From: Halobaculum roseum
GTDB lineage: Archaea; Halobacteriota; Halobacteria; Halobacteriales; Haloferacaceae
Direction: 5' to 3'
DNA length: 64,000 nucleotides
Assembly: GCF_019880245.1 (NCBI RefSeq)
Contig: NZ_CP082286.1
Location: 2,808,521-2,872,520, forward strand
Position numbers and translations under genes: made by a program. Each line of letters starts with the position of its first letter. Position 1 is the first letter of the stretch. Positions 40,952 to 53,881 of the stretch are shown here, one piece after another. A model generated the notes under the pieces. That model was not told where the DNA came from, made no database searches, and worked only from the letters and a program-made list of their open reading frames with translations.

Positions 40952-42574
40952 ATGGGCGCTGACCGGGCCGTGCTCACACGGACCATCGAGCGCGGCGAGG
41001 AGGAGGGCGGGAACGTCGAGTTCAAGACCCGCCTCACGCGGGAGGTCCATCTCGCGGAGGGCCGCATGGAGTCGCTGGCCGCACAGCTTCGCCACCGGGT
41101 GCTCTCGGGCGACGGCGAGGCGCTGTACGTGATCGGCGTCACCGACGACGGGGGGATCGCCGGCATCGCGCCGACGGCCTTCTCGGAGTCGATGGACGTG
41201 CTCTCCCTGCTCGCGGAGGAGGCCGACGCCCACATCCACGAGGTGGAGACGTGGGCCGCCGGCGACGGCGAGGCCGCGGGCGGGCTCGTGGGGCTGGCGA
41301 CGATCCGCGAGGGCGCGGCGTTCGAGGCCGACGACGACCACATCGTCGTCGGCACGGCGGGCCACGTCGATCACGGCAAGTCGACGCTCGTGGGCACGCT
41401 CGTCACCGGACAGGCCGACGACGGCGAGGGCGGCACCCGCTCGTACCTCGACGTGCAGCCCCACGAGATGGACCGCGGCCTCTCGGCCGACCTCAGCTAC
41501 GGCGTCTACGGCTTCGACGACGAGGGGCCGGTCCGCATGGACAACCCCGACCGGAAGACCGACCGCGCGCGGGTGGTCGAGGAGGCGGACAGGCTCGTCT
41601 CGTTCGTCGACACCGTCGGCCACGAGCCGTGGCTCAGGACGACGATCCGCGGGCTCGTCGGCCAGAAGCTCGATTACGGACTCCTGACGGTCGCCGCCGA
41701 CGACGGGCCGACGAAGACGACCCGAGAGCACCTCGGCATCCTGCTCGCGATGGAGCTCCCCACGATCGTCGCGGTCACCAAGGTCGACGCGCCCCCCGAG
41801 GACCGCGTCCTCGAGGTCGAACGCGAGGTCGAGTCGATGCTCCGGGACGTGGGCAAGACCCCGCTGCTGGTGGAGCGCCACGGCGTCGCGACCGCCGTCG
41901 AGGAGATCGGCGACGGGATCGTGCCCGTGTTGCTCACCTCGGCGGTGACGCAGGAGGGACTGGGCGAACTCGACCGGATGCTGGAGCACCTCCCCAAACG
42001 CGAGGACGACGCCGACGGCGACTTCCGGATGTACGTCGACCGCTCGTACGACGTGAAGGGCGTCGGCGCGGTCGCCTCCGGCACCATCCGCTCGGGCGAG
42101 GTGGAGGCGGGCGACGAGCTCCTGCTGGGACCGATGCCCGACGGCTCCTTCCGCGAGGTCGAGGTGCGCTCCATCGAGATGCACTACCACCGCGTCGACA
42201 AGGCGCGCGCGGGCCGCATCGTCGGCATCGCGCTCAAGGGCGTGAAGGAGTCGGCGGTCGAACGCGGGATGGCGCTGGTGCCGCGGGACGCCGATCCGCG
42301 ACCGGTTCGCTCGTTCGACGCCGAGGTGATGGTGCTCAACCACCCCACCCGGATCCAGGAGGGGTACGAGCCGGTCGTCCACCTAGAGACCGTCAGCGAG
42401 GCCGCGGTGTTCCACCCCGAGGGCGGTCGGCTGCTCCCCGGCGACACCGGGGAGACGGAGGTGCGGTTCAAGTTCCAGCCGTATCTCGTCGAGGAGGGCC
42501 AACGGTTCGTCTTCCGGGAGGGCCGGAGCAAGGGCGTCGGCACCGTCACGGGCGTGCGGTACGCCGACGAGTGA
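40952..42574 (+). CDS. GTPBP1/2-type translational GTPase
   Basis: A 540-residue elongation-factor-like GTPase of the GTPBP1 group. An N-terminal 130-residue domain (NVEFKTRLTREVHLAEGRME) precedes the G domain: G1 GHVDHGKS near 137, G3 DTVGHEPWL near 219, G4 TKVD near 276. Beta-barrel domains II and III follow (GVGAVASGTIRSGEVEAGDE near 371-390; FKFQPYLVEEGQRFVFREG). In animals GTPBP1 acts like eEF1A in tRNA delivery and mRNA decay; the archaeal role is not established. ATG 40952 was chosen for TATA spacing. Confidence 0.88.
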   Translation: MGADRAVLTRTIERGEEEGGNVEFKTRLTREVHLAEGRMESLAAQLRHRVLSGDGEALYVIGVTDDGGIAGIAPTAFSESMDVLSLLAEEADAHIHEVETWAAGDGEAAGGLVGLATIREGAAFEADDDHIVVGTAGHVDHGKSTLVGTLVTGQADDGEGGTRSYLDVQPHEMDRGLSADLSYGVYGFDDEGPVRMDNPDRKTDRARVVEEADRLVSFVDTVGHEPWLRTTIRGLVGQKLDYGLLTVAADDGPTKTTREHLGILLAMELPTIVAVTKVDAPPEDRVLEVEREVESMLRDVGKTPLLVERHGVATAVEEIGDGIVPVLLTSAVTQEGLGELDRMLEHLPKREDDADGDFRMYVDRSYDVKGVGAVASGTIRSGEVEAGDELLLGPMPDGSFREVEVRSIEMHYHRVDKARAGRIVGIALKGVKESAVERGMALVPRDADPRPVRSFDAEVMVLNHPTRIQEGYEPVVHLETVSEAAVFHPEGGRLLPGDTGETEVRFKFQPYLVEEGQRFVFREGRSKGVGTVTGVRYADE

Positions 42575-42613
42575 CCGTCGGCTCGACGCCGGAGGATCCG
42601 CCGGCGCCTGTGT

Positions 42614-43345
42614 TCAGTCGCGCACCGTCACGTAGGCGTTCCTGATCAGTTCCGGGAGGTTCCCGAGGATCGCCCGCGGCGCGCCGCGTCTGGCCCCGTC
42701 GAGCGCCCGCGCCAGCGCGTCCGCGGCGTCCCGATGGACTCCGGGGCCGTGGCCGACGAGAACCCGCTCAACCGGGAGTCCGCCGAGCGAGTCCGTCGGG
42801 GGCGACAGTCTGAGGTGCGGCATCACCGCCAACCGCTCCCCCGGGTTCGTGTGTGAGGCCATCGTGGTCAGCGCGTCCCCGACGACGAGCGTCGCCCGGC
42901 CGGGGTGGTACAGCGCTATCTCCCGCCAGAGCTTGCTCACGACGGGCACGGTACGGAAGCCCGTATCGGCGGGGTCGCCGGTGAACCCCGTCGCCGTCCC
43001 GTCGCCCCCGAGGTCGCCGGGGTCGCCGAGGTGCTCGTGAACGAACACCGGAACGCCGTGGCGATCCGCTATCCGCGCGGCGTGGCGACCGTGGTTGTCG
43101 CTGAGTGCGAGGACACCGGCGACGGTTCCGAGCTCGGCGATCTCGTCGTCGAGCCCGTTCGCGTCGACCGGGTCGACCAACCAGACCGCGCGGCCGTCTC
43201 TCCTGTCGCCGTCCGCCGCGCCGACGGCGATCGCGTGCCCGGTCCGTTGGAACTCCTCGTCCGGGTGGGCGACCCACGAGAACCCGTGGCTCCACCGGTC
43301 GAGGAACGCGAGTCCGTCGCCGACGCCGTCTCGCTTCAGCGGCAC
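42614..43345 (-). CDS. Metallo-beta-lactamase-fold-like protein lacking the metal motif
   Basis: A 243-residue soluble protein. The order of elements resembles a metallo-beta-lactamase fold: AVWLVDPVDANGLDDEIAEL near 53-72, ALSDNHGRHAARIADRHGVP near 79-98, VFVHEHL near 100-106, LVVGDALTT near 151-159 and VERVLVGHGPGVHRDAADAL near 192-211. Yet the canonical HxHxDH is replaced by DNHGRHAAR. It is probably a degenerate, non-canonical member; I infer the fold from motif order. Convergent with the GTPBP1 gene and followed upstream by the HAD operon. Confidence 0.65.
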   Translation of the reverse strand: MPLKRDGVGDGLAFLDRWSHGFSWVAHPDEEFQRTGHAIAVGAADGDRRDGRAVWLVDPVDANGLDDEIAELGTVAGVLALSDNHGRHAARIADRHGVPVFVHEHLGDPGDLGGDGTATGFTGDPADTGFRTVPVVSKLWREIALYHPGRATLVVGDALTTMASHTNPGERLAVMPHLRLSPPTDSLGGLPVERVLVGHGPGVHRDAADALARALDGARRGAPRAILGNLPELIRNAYVTVRD

Positions 43346-43422
43346 GGGCGCGTCGTCGCGGTCGGCGGATAAGTAGTCGACGGCTCCGTGGGCGCCGGAC
43401 CGAGCGGGCGACGGGTTGGTCG

Positions 43423-44145
43423 TTAGACGGCGTCCCCGCCGTCGCGGTCGTCGCGTATCAGCTCCGTCAGCGACGCCACCCTCGTCGCCCTGTCAGGAAG
43501 CGGGTCACGGTCGCCCACCACGACCGCCCCCATCCCTGCCGCGAGCGCGCCCGCCGCGTCGGACTCGGGCGAGTCGCCGACGTGGACCGCGTCCGCGGCG
43601 GCGACGCCGAGCGCCGACACCCCGACCTCGAACGCCTCGACGGCGGGTTTCGCGGGCGCGTCGTGGCCGGCGAACACCACGTCGACGGCGCGGTCCTCCA
43701 GGCCGACCGCGCGCGCTTTCTCGGCCTGTGCGTCCGGCGGGCCGTTGGTGACGACGGCGTAGGGAACGCCGCGGGCGTCGAGCGCCTCCAGCAGATCGCG
43801 TGCGCCCGGCCGCCACGACACGTTCGCGTGGTCGCGCTCGTCGGCGAACGCCGCCGCCACCGCCCGTCCGAGGTCCGGGTCGCGACCGCGGTCCGCACAG
43901 AGCGCCGCGAAGCATTCCGCCCGGAGGTCCGCCATCGTGCCGGTCCGGTCGTTGAACTCGGCGAAGCGGTCGTAGTAGGCCTCGACAGGGAACACAGGGT
44001 CGACGCCAATGTCGTCGAAGGCGGCCGCCAGCACCTCCCCCGGCGACCGCCGGTAGGACACGAGCGTGTCGTCGAGGTCGAACGTCACGGCCGCGGCCTC
44101 GTCCAACGGGGGCGCGACCTCCGGCGGGTCCGCGTTCTCAGCCAT
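43423..44145 (-). CDS. HAD-superfamily hydrolase
   Basis: A 240-residue HAD phosphatase-like enzyme. Motif I is VTFDLDDTLVSY near 20-31 (nucleophile Asp 23, acid Asp 25), motif II is YAVVTNG near 127-133, motif III Lys lies in HDAPAKPAVEAFE near 165, and motif IV is VHVGDSPESDAAGA near 191-204. The order is complete, so phosphohydrolase activity is likely; the substrate is unknown. Related haloarchaeal proteins are annotated as HAD family only. It overlaps the upstream gene by 8 nt. Confidence 0.85.
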   Translation of the reverse strand: MAENADPPEVAPPLDEAAAVTFDLDDTLVSYRRSPGEVLAAAFDDIGVDPVFPVEAYYDRFAEFNDRTGTMADLRAECFAALCADRGRDPDLGRAVAAAFADERDHANVSWRPGARDLLEALDARGVPYAVVTNGPPDAQAEKARAVGLEDRAVDVVFAGHDAPAKPAVEAFEVGVSALGVAAADAVHVGDSPESDAAGALAAGMGAVVVGDRDPLPDRATRVASLTELIRDDRDGGDAV

Positions 44146-44719
44146 CGGCGTCCTCGCTCGCGCGCTCTCGGAGGTCGCGAAGCCGGTCGGTCGCGACGTA
44201 CGCGTCGCCGCGTCTTTCGGCGAGGTCGAGCAGGACGAACCACGCGAGGTGACGCTCGACGCGCTCGCGCCACACCGACTCCCAGTCGTCCGTCCGGTAC
44301 CGCTCCCAGTTCGGGACGCGGTCGACGAACGCCGCGAACGCCTCGTCCGCGGCGAGGCCGTTCGCCTCGTCGGGATCGCTCTCCCTATCGGGATCGCTCT
44401 TCCCCTCCGCGTCGGCCGCGAGGAGCGCGTCGGCCACGTCGCCGGCGCCGTACACGCCAGTGAGGAACTGCTCGCGCAGGTACGCCGGCGTCGGGTCCGC
44501 CCGGAGTCGCTTGAACCCGTCCTCGGTCTCGTCGGCGAGATCGAGCGCTCGGAGGAACGTGAGCCACGTCCGGGCCACGTCGCGCGAACGGAGGCCCAGC
44601 CGTCGCATCAGCCTGGCACAGCAGTCGTCCTCGCTGCCCGGGACGAGCGGCACGGCCGCCTGCGCGTCGGCGACGAACGCGACCGTGTCGGGCGCCTCCG
44701 GGACGAGTTTGAACTTCAT
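44138..44719 (-). CDS. Uncharacterised haloarchaeal protein coupled to HAD hydrolase
   Basis: A 193-residue, mostly helical soluble protein starting MKFKLVPEAPDTVAFVADAQ. CCARLMRRLGLRSRDVARTW near 33-52 and WLTFLRALDLADETEDGFKR near 52-71 look like a winged-helix-type DNA- or RNA-binding core, then a charged loop, then DDWESVWRERVERHLAWFVL near 143-162. I do not recognise a characterised family. It shares 8 nt with the HAD gene, so they are co-translated, and lies 13 nt after mch, suggesting a three-gene transcript. Confidence 0.75.
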   Translation of the reverse strand: MKFKLVPEAPDTVAFVADAQAAVPLVPGSEDDCCARLMRRLGLRSRDVARTWLTFLRALDLADETEDGFKRLRADPTPAYLREQFLTGVYGAGDVADALLAADAEGKSDPDRESDPDEANGLAADEAFAAFVDRVPNWERYRTDDWESVWRERVERHLAWFVLLDLAERRGDAYVATDRLRDLRERASEDADG

Positions 44720-44732
44720 CGCCGGCGACGGT

Positions 44733-45668
44733 TCACCGGTAGTCGAACGACTCCGCGAGCAGGTCCTCGCGCGTCTCGCCGAGCGCGTACGTCGGCCCGT
44801 CGAGCACGTCGACGGTGACTTCGGCGGGCGCGAACACCGACTCGTCGAGCTCGTAGAAGTCGTAGTCGGCGTCGGCGAACACGTCCGCGAACGGGCGGCC
44901 GTGTTCGTCGGCCGCGCTGGAGGGTATCTCGTCGAAGCGGTCGAACTCCTCCGCGACGGTGAGGTGGACCTCGCCGCCGTACGCGAGCGCGTCGTTCGTC
45001 CGGCCCATCGCCTCGGTCTCGTCGTAGCTGACTGGCGCCACCGGCGCCGAGCCCGCGACCGACTTGACGTGCTCGGGGTCGTAGCCCAGCTCGAACAGGC
45101 GGAAGACGGCGAGTTCGGCCGCGCGCGCCGCCGCCGTCACGCTGCCCGCGGTGGAGCCGAGCGCCGTCGTCGGGAGGAAGACGGCCTGCTCGTTCACGTT
45201 CGCCTTCTCCGCGACGTGCTCGACCACCTCGTCGTCGGGGAGCGTCGCGCTCTCGACGCACAGGACGGTGAGGTCGAACTCGTCGTAGTACCCCAGCGCC
45301 TGGAACTCGCGCTCCTCGCCCACGAGCGCGCGGGCCGGGCCGGAGCCGAGACCCGAGAAGTGCTCCGTCTCCAGTTCCCAGCCGGCCTTCTGACAGCCGA
45401 GCAGCGCGATCCCGGGGTGGTCGGTCGTCAGCTCCACGTACGGCGTCGGCGAGTCGTCGACGCGGCCCATCCGTGTTTGCAGGGTCGCGAGCCCCGCCGT
45501 CTGGATCTCGGCGAGGAGGAGGCCGGCCTCGAGGCCGCCGTCGGCCTCGACGCCGAAGTCGACGACGGTCGCGCCGGAATCGAGCTCGTAGCCGGCGATG
45601 TTGAGTTCGTCGGCGAAGTCGAGCGCCTCGTCGACCAGCTCCACCGCCATGCGATTGAGGCTGTCCAT
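44733..45668 (-). CDS. mch: Methenyl-tetrahydromethanopterin cyclohydrolase
   Basis: A 311-residue Mch, which interconverts methenyl- and formyl-tetrahydropterin. In methanogens it works in methanogenesis; in Halobacteria it serves folate/pterin C1 metabolism. It starts MDSLNRMAVELVDEALDFAD; TTDHPGIALLGCQKAGWELE near 80-99, FSGLGSGPARALVGEEREFQ near 104-123 and LPTTALGSTAGSVTAAARAA near 166-185 are conserved. First gene of a probable mch-unknown-HAD transcript. CTTAAC (45692-45697 on the minus strand) gives a leaderless promoter. Confidence 0.95.
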   Translation of the reverse strand: MDSLNRMAVELVDEALDFADELNIAGYELDSGATVVDFGVEADGGLEAGLLLAEIQTAGLATLQTRMGRVDDSPTPYVELTTDHPGIALLGCQKAGWELETEHFSGLGSGPARALVGEEREFQALGYYDEFDLTVLCVESATLPDDEVVEHVAEKANVNEQAVFLPTTALGSTAGSVTAAARAAELAVFRLFELGYDPEHVKSVAGSAPVAPVSYDETEAMGRTNDALAYGGEVHLTVAEEFDRFDEIPSSAADEHGRPFADVFADADYDFYELDESVFAPAEVTVDVLDGPTYALGETREDLLAESFDYR

Positions 45669-46134
45669 GGGCGGGCTTGGTCGGCATCCGGGTTAAGTTC
45701 GGTCTTGTGCGGATCCGGGGGTGTCGGTACGATCCCTGTGGGTGCGATCGGAACCGTGTCTGGTGGCGTGGAGCCGACCGCGGAAGCCCCCGCCGCTCCC
45801 GACTCGGTGCGGGCGCTGTGCTCCTCGGCTCACTCGCTCCGCTCGTTCGCCTGCGGTGCTCGACGCTCCGCGCCTTCGTCGGGAGCGACGGCCCCTTCCA
45901 TTCCCACCCGTGGTTCGGACGGGCTGAGCGTCGGCGTCGTCCAACCGGTGTGTACGATGGTTGAGGGCTTTCCACGCCAACGGGACGGGACGAGACAGGT
46001 AGAACACGTCGGAGGGGACCGTGCGAAAACACCGACAGAGTCCCCGAGTATCGAGCGTCTCGCCACGTTCAGGAGCGGAGCGGCACAGGACCGCTCCGCC
46101 GTTTCACCGGGGTCTCCCTGCGGTCGACCCCGCC
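45669..46134. other. 466-nt intergenic region with repeat-like sequence
   Basis: No credible gene. The mch promoter occupies the left end. The middle (about 45830-45965) is C- and CTCG-rich in a style I recall from haloarchaeal intergenic repeats; its frames yield only repetitive Arg/Ser-rich peptides such as GWEWKGPSLPTKA. At the right end is a 9-bp hairpin (46075-46099: GCGGAGCGG, CACAGGA loop, complement), well placed as a terminator for gltB. Confidence 0.55.
46075..46099 (-). terminator. Possible gltB terminator hairpin
   Basis: A perfect 9-bp stem with a 7-nt loop 36 nt after the gltB stop. No strong T-tract follows, so the terminator role is tentative. Confidence 0.4.
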
Positions 46135-50679
<4,545 letters not shown>

Positions 50680-50701
50680 GGATGCCGGTTCTCGCGTCCC
50701 G

Positions 50702-50709
50702 GGTAAAGG
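50702..50709 (-). promoter_or_regulatory. TATA element of gltB
   Basis: CCTTTACC on the minus strand lies 23-30 nt before the ATG. It adjoins GGGT-TG-ACCC (50708-50717) and two tandem TAGGATGA repeats (50747-50764), a possible nitrogen-responsive control region. Confidence 0.4.
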
Positions 50710-50879
50710 GTTGACCCTAAACGGCTAAGGGTGTGTTATTGGCATATTAGGATGATATAGGATGACAGTATCCTCTCGGACGACCGTGAACGATCCGATC
50801 GCGGGACGGCACGCTGTGACTCGAATTCGAGTTGTTGTTCGAAAAACGGATCGTCGGACCGGTCGCGACGAACCGTGGG

Positions 50880-52379
50880 TCAGTACGACTTCGCGAAGTA
50901 CGCCGTTCGCGTCGCGTCGTCGTCACAGACCGCGCAGGTGTCGTCGTGGTCGGTTCCGTGGCGGTCGTCGTCCTCCTCGAAGGGGACCATCACGATCTCG
51001 GCGGCGATCTGGTCTTTGATCTCGTCCTCGCATTCCTCGTCGCCGCACCAGGGCGCCTTCACGTAGCCGCCGTGCTGGCCGATGGTGCCGAGGATCTCGT
51101 CGCGCGAGTCGGCCTCGCGCACCTCGCCCTCCAGGTTCTCCTCTGCGGCGGCGTACAGCTTCGCGTACACCTCGTCGAGGTGCTCGCGGGTCGTCTCCGC
51201 GATCCCCTCGCGGTCGACGGTCGACTGTTCGCCGTCGGGACGGTGGACGACCGTGACCTCGTCGTCTTCGACCTCGTAGGGGCCGATCTCGAAGCGGACG
51301 GGGATCCCGTTGAGCTCGTGTTCGTTGAACTTGAAGCCGGGGTTGCGCGTGTCGCGGTCGTCGAGTTCGACGCGGATCCCCGCCTCCTCGAGCTCCTCGG
51401 CGACGCCCTCGGCGTACCCGAGCACCTCGTCTTTGGTGTCCTCCTGCCAGATGGGCACGATCGCGACCTGGGTGGGCGCGACGGTGGGGGGAAGCACCAG
51501 TCCCTGGTCGTCGGAGTGGGTCATGATCAGCGCGCCCAGCGCGCGCCAGGACAGTCCCCACGAGGTCGTGTGCGCGTGGCGTTCGGCCTCGTCCTCGTCG
51601 GAGTAGGTGATGTCGAACGCCTCCGCGAAGCTCGTCCCGAGGTAGTGGGAGGTGCCGCCCTGCACGGACTTGCCGTCGGGCATGAGCGCCTCGACGGTCG
51701 TCGTCGTGTCCGCGCCGGGGAACTTGTCGTGGTCGGGCTTCTGTCCGCGGAGGACGGGGATCGCGAGGAAGTCCTCGTACACCGACTCGTACTGGTCGAG
51801 GCGCGTCATCGTCTCGTCCCAGGCGCCGTCGCGGTCGGCGTGTGCGGTGTGGCCCTCCTGCCAGAGGAACTCCTTCGTGCGGAAGAACGGCTTCGTCTCC
51901 GTCGCCTCCCAGCGCACGACCGAGCACCACTGGTTCACGCGGAGGGGCAGGTCGCGGTGGCTCCGCACCCACTGGCTGATGTAGGGCGTGATGATCGACT
52001 CGGAGGTGGGCCGGACGGCGAGCCGTTCCTCCAGCTCGTCGTGGCCGCCGTGGGTCACCCACGCGACCTCGGGGTCGAAGCCCTCGACGATGTCCTTCTC
52101 GGCCTCGAGGTACGACTCGGGGATGAACAGCGGGAAGTAGGCGTTCTGCACCCCGGTGTCCTTGAACTTCGCGTCGAGAAAGCCCTGCAGGCGCTCCCAC
52201 AGCGCGTACCCGCGGGGTCGGGTGATGATGAACCCTGACATCCCCTCGGGCGCGTAGTTCGCGAGGCCGGCCTTCTTGACGACCTCGGCGTACCACTCGC
52301 CGGTCTCGTACTCCTTCGACTTCGTGATCCCCAACTCCTGGTCGTCGTCGCCGGAGTCGGCGGATTCGTGTTCGCTCAT
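50880..52379 (-). CDS. proS: Prolyl-tRNA synthetase
   Basis: A 499-residue archaeal/eukaryotic-type class II ProRS without the bacterial editing insert. Class II motifs are present: FIITRPRGYALWERLQG near 50-66, SESIITPYISQWVRSHRDLP near 124-143 and RWEATETKPFFRTKEFLWQE near 153-172. The anticodon-binding domain includes VAPTQVAIVPIWQEDTKDEV. The C-terminal zinc-type domain has CGDEEC near 442 and CAVC near 482. The start follows a TTTAAG element (52403-52408 on the minus strand) at leaderless spacing. Confidence 0.96.
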   Translation of the reverse strand: MSEHESADSGDDDQELGITKSKEYETGEWYAEVVKKAGLANYAPEGMSGFIITRPRGYALWERLQGFLDAKFKDTGVQNAYFPLFIPESYLEAEKDIVEGFDPEVAWVTHGGHDELEERLAVRPTSESIITPYISQWVRSHRDLPLRVNQWCSVVRWEATETKPFFRTKEFLWQEGHTAHADRDGAWDETMTRLDQYESVYEDFLAIPVLRGQKPDHDKFPGADTTTTVEALMPDGKSVQGGTSHYLGTSFAEAFDITYSDEDEAERHAHTTSWGLSWRALGALIMTHSDDQGLVLPPTVAPTQVAIVPIWQEDTKDEVLGYAEGVAEELEEAGIRVELDDRDTRNPGFKFNEHELNGIPVRFEIGPYEVEDDEVTVVHRPDGEQSTVDREGIAETTREHLDEVYAKLYAAAEENLEGEVREADSRDEILGTIGQHGGYVKAPWCGDEECEDEIKDQIAAEIVMVPFEEDDDRHGTDHDDTCAVCDDDATRTAYFAKSY

Positions 52380-52402
52380 ACTCGTGGATATCGGACTGCC
52401 GT

Positions 52403-52408
52403 CTTAAA
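52403..52408 (-). promoter_or_regulatory. TATA element of proS
   Basis: TTTAAG on the minus strand lies 24-29 nt before the proS ATG at 52379. Confidence 0.45.
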
Positions 52409-52604
52409 CTCGGTGCGATCGGTCCGCCGGCGTGTGCGGTGGGGAGAAGGATGGATGCGTGGCTACGCGCCACGCGGCGGAACCGGGAGGCGAACGCGCC
52501 GCTCGCGGCGACGACGGACTGCGATCGAGGCGCGGCGAGCAGCGCTCATGCCCGAGTCGACCGGCGCCGTGGACAAGAGGGTTCCCCCGCCGTGCGTACC
52601 GCTA

Positions 52605-53126
52605 TCACGGACGCTCGAACGCGAGCGCGTCTACGCCGGTCTTCACGTCGACGTACCGCGGTTCCCCGTCGTGGTAGACGAACGTTCCCCGGAACCGGTC
52701 CCCGTCGAGCACCGCCGGGAGCCACTCGCGGTCGGTCGACCACATCTCCCCCGTCGGGAGGTCGTCGACTGGCGCCCACACCGGGACGGCCTCCTCGCTC
52801 TCGGTCGGCGTGCCGTCGTACGCGGTCCCGCGGAACACGTGGACGACGGCCGACCAGTCGTCGGCCCAGTAGGCGAACGCGCCCGCGGGTTCCGGGTCGC
52901 TGACGCGGATGCCGAGCTCCTCGCGCACCTCGCGGACGGCGCACTCGCGGGGCGTCTCCTCGCCCTCCAGTTTGCCGCCCGGGCCGACCAGCTTGCCGGC
53001 GCCGACGCCGCGCTGCTTGCGTATCAGGAGCGTCCGGTCGCCGTCGACGACGTGACACAGCGTCGCCTCGGGAAGCGCCCCGCGGGCGGCCGCCGGCGTC
53101 AGCGCCGCGGGCGTCGCGCCCCTCAC
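52605..53126 (-). CDS. Nudix hydrolase (MutT-like)
   Basis: A 173-residue Nudix enzyme, hydrolysing nucleoside diphosphates linked to another group. The Nudix box begins GGKLEGEETPRECAVREVRE and continues ELGI (residues about 52-75), matching GX5EX7REXXEEXGU. WSTDREWLPAVLDGDRFRG and FVYHDGEPRYVDVK near the end match 8-oxo-dGTP-type relatives, so nucleotide-pool cleaning is plausible. The GTG start overlaps the stop of the upstream gene by 4 nt (GTGA), which decides the start. Confidence 0.85.
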   Translation of the reverse strand: MRGATPAALTPAAARGALPEATLCHVVDGDRTLLIRKQRGVGAGKLVGPGGKLEGEETPRECAVREVREELGIRVSDPEPAGAFAYWADDWSAVVHVFRGTAYDGTPTESEEAVPVWAPVDDLPTGEMWSTDREWLPAVLDGDRFRGTFVYHDGEPRYVDVKTGVDALAFERP

Positions 53127-53674
53127 GGCTCCCCTCCGTTGGTATCGTTCGTTCCGCTCGCTTCGTTCTGTCCGTTCCCCCCCGTCCCGTGCGGCGGAAC
53201 CGCGAACGGGCTGTCGCCCTCGCGCCACGACCACCCCGGAAGTCTGGTCTGAAAGCCCGCCGCAAGCGCCGCGTCGAGGTCGTCGGCGCCGGCGGCCTCG
53301 TCGGGCCCGCCGTGCGCGCGCGTGTCCGCGAAGTGGAACGTCGCCTCCGCCAGCAGCGCGAGGGGCTGGCCGCCGGCGATGGTCGACGCCAGCCGGCGCC
53401 CGAGCAGTTCGTCGACGACGAACCCCGGATAGTCGCCCTCCACGTCGAGGTCACGCAGGAGGCCGGCGAGGGCGGCGACGTTGACTGCGCGGTCGCCGTC
53501 GGCGAACACCCGGTCGACCTCGCGTCGGTACCGCTCGTCGGCGACGGGGTCGACCTCCGTGCCGAACAACTCGCCCAGGGCGACCCGGGTGTCGTTGAGC
53601 AGGGGGACGACCGTCGGGGCGCGCTCGCGGAGGCGGTCTCGCTCGGCGGCGACGGAGTCGGGCGTGAGTCGCAT
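53123..53674 (-). CDS. Uncharacterised haloarchaeal protein coupled to Nudix gene
   Basis: A 183-residue helical soluble protein starting MRLTPDSVAAERDRLRERAP. FADGDRAVNVAALAGLLRDL near 57-76 and YPGFVVDELLGRRLASTIAG near 82-101 are compact helices. The last 25 residues are an Asn/Gly-rich tail (GTGGNGQNEASGTNDTNGGE). Probably the haloarchaeal DUF7109-type family, a name from memory. No catalytic motif is evident. It overlaps the Nudix gene by 4 nt and shares its upstream TATA-like element with the aCPSF1 side. Confidence 0.7.
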   Translation of the reverse strand: MRLTPDSVAAERDRLRERAPTVVPLLNDTRVALGELFGTEVDPVADERYRREVDRVFADGDRAVNVAALAGLLRDLDVEGDYPGFVVDELLGRRLASTIAGGQPLALLAEATFHFADTRAHGGPDEAAGADDLDAALAAGFQTRLPGWSWREGDSPFAVPPHGTGGNGQNEASGTNDTNGGEP

Positions 53675-53715
53675 ACGGGTCGTTCGGACCGGCCCCGGTA
53701 GTGGTTTGCGAAGGG

Positions 53716-53723
53716 TTTTATAA
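53716..53723. promoter_or_regulatory. Symmetrical TTTTATAA element between divergent genes
   Basis: A strong TATA box that can be read on both strands. On plus it lies about 160 nt before aCPSF1, implying a leader of about 130 nt; on minus it lies 42-49 nt before the DUF7109-type gene. Confidence 0.5.
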
Positions 53724-53881
53724 CACGCGGGGGATACGGGGAGACAAGCGGGTTTTCCGTCGCCCACGAGGGCAGCTACAACGGAGCGTCCCGTACGCAT
53801 GCAGTCTTCAACTCACAGTCGACCCGAGGGCGTCGCGTCCGACAGCCGCGCCCTCCGGGACCCGCGACGATCCTCTCACAT

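Noticed and set aside
45830-46007. Short frames between mch and gltB as genes
   Set aside because: All frames give repetitive Arg/Ser/Gly-rich peptides with no start context; better explained as non-coding repeat DNA.
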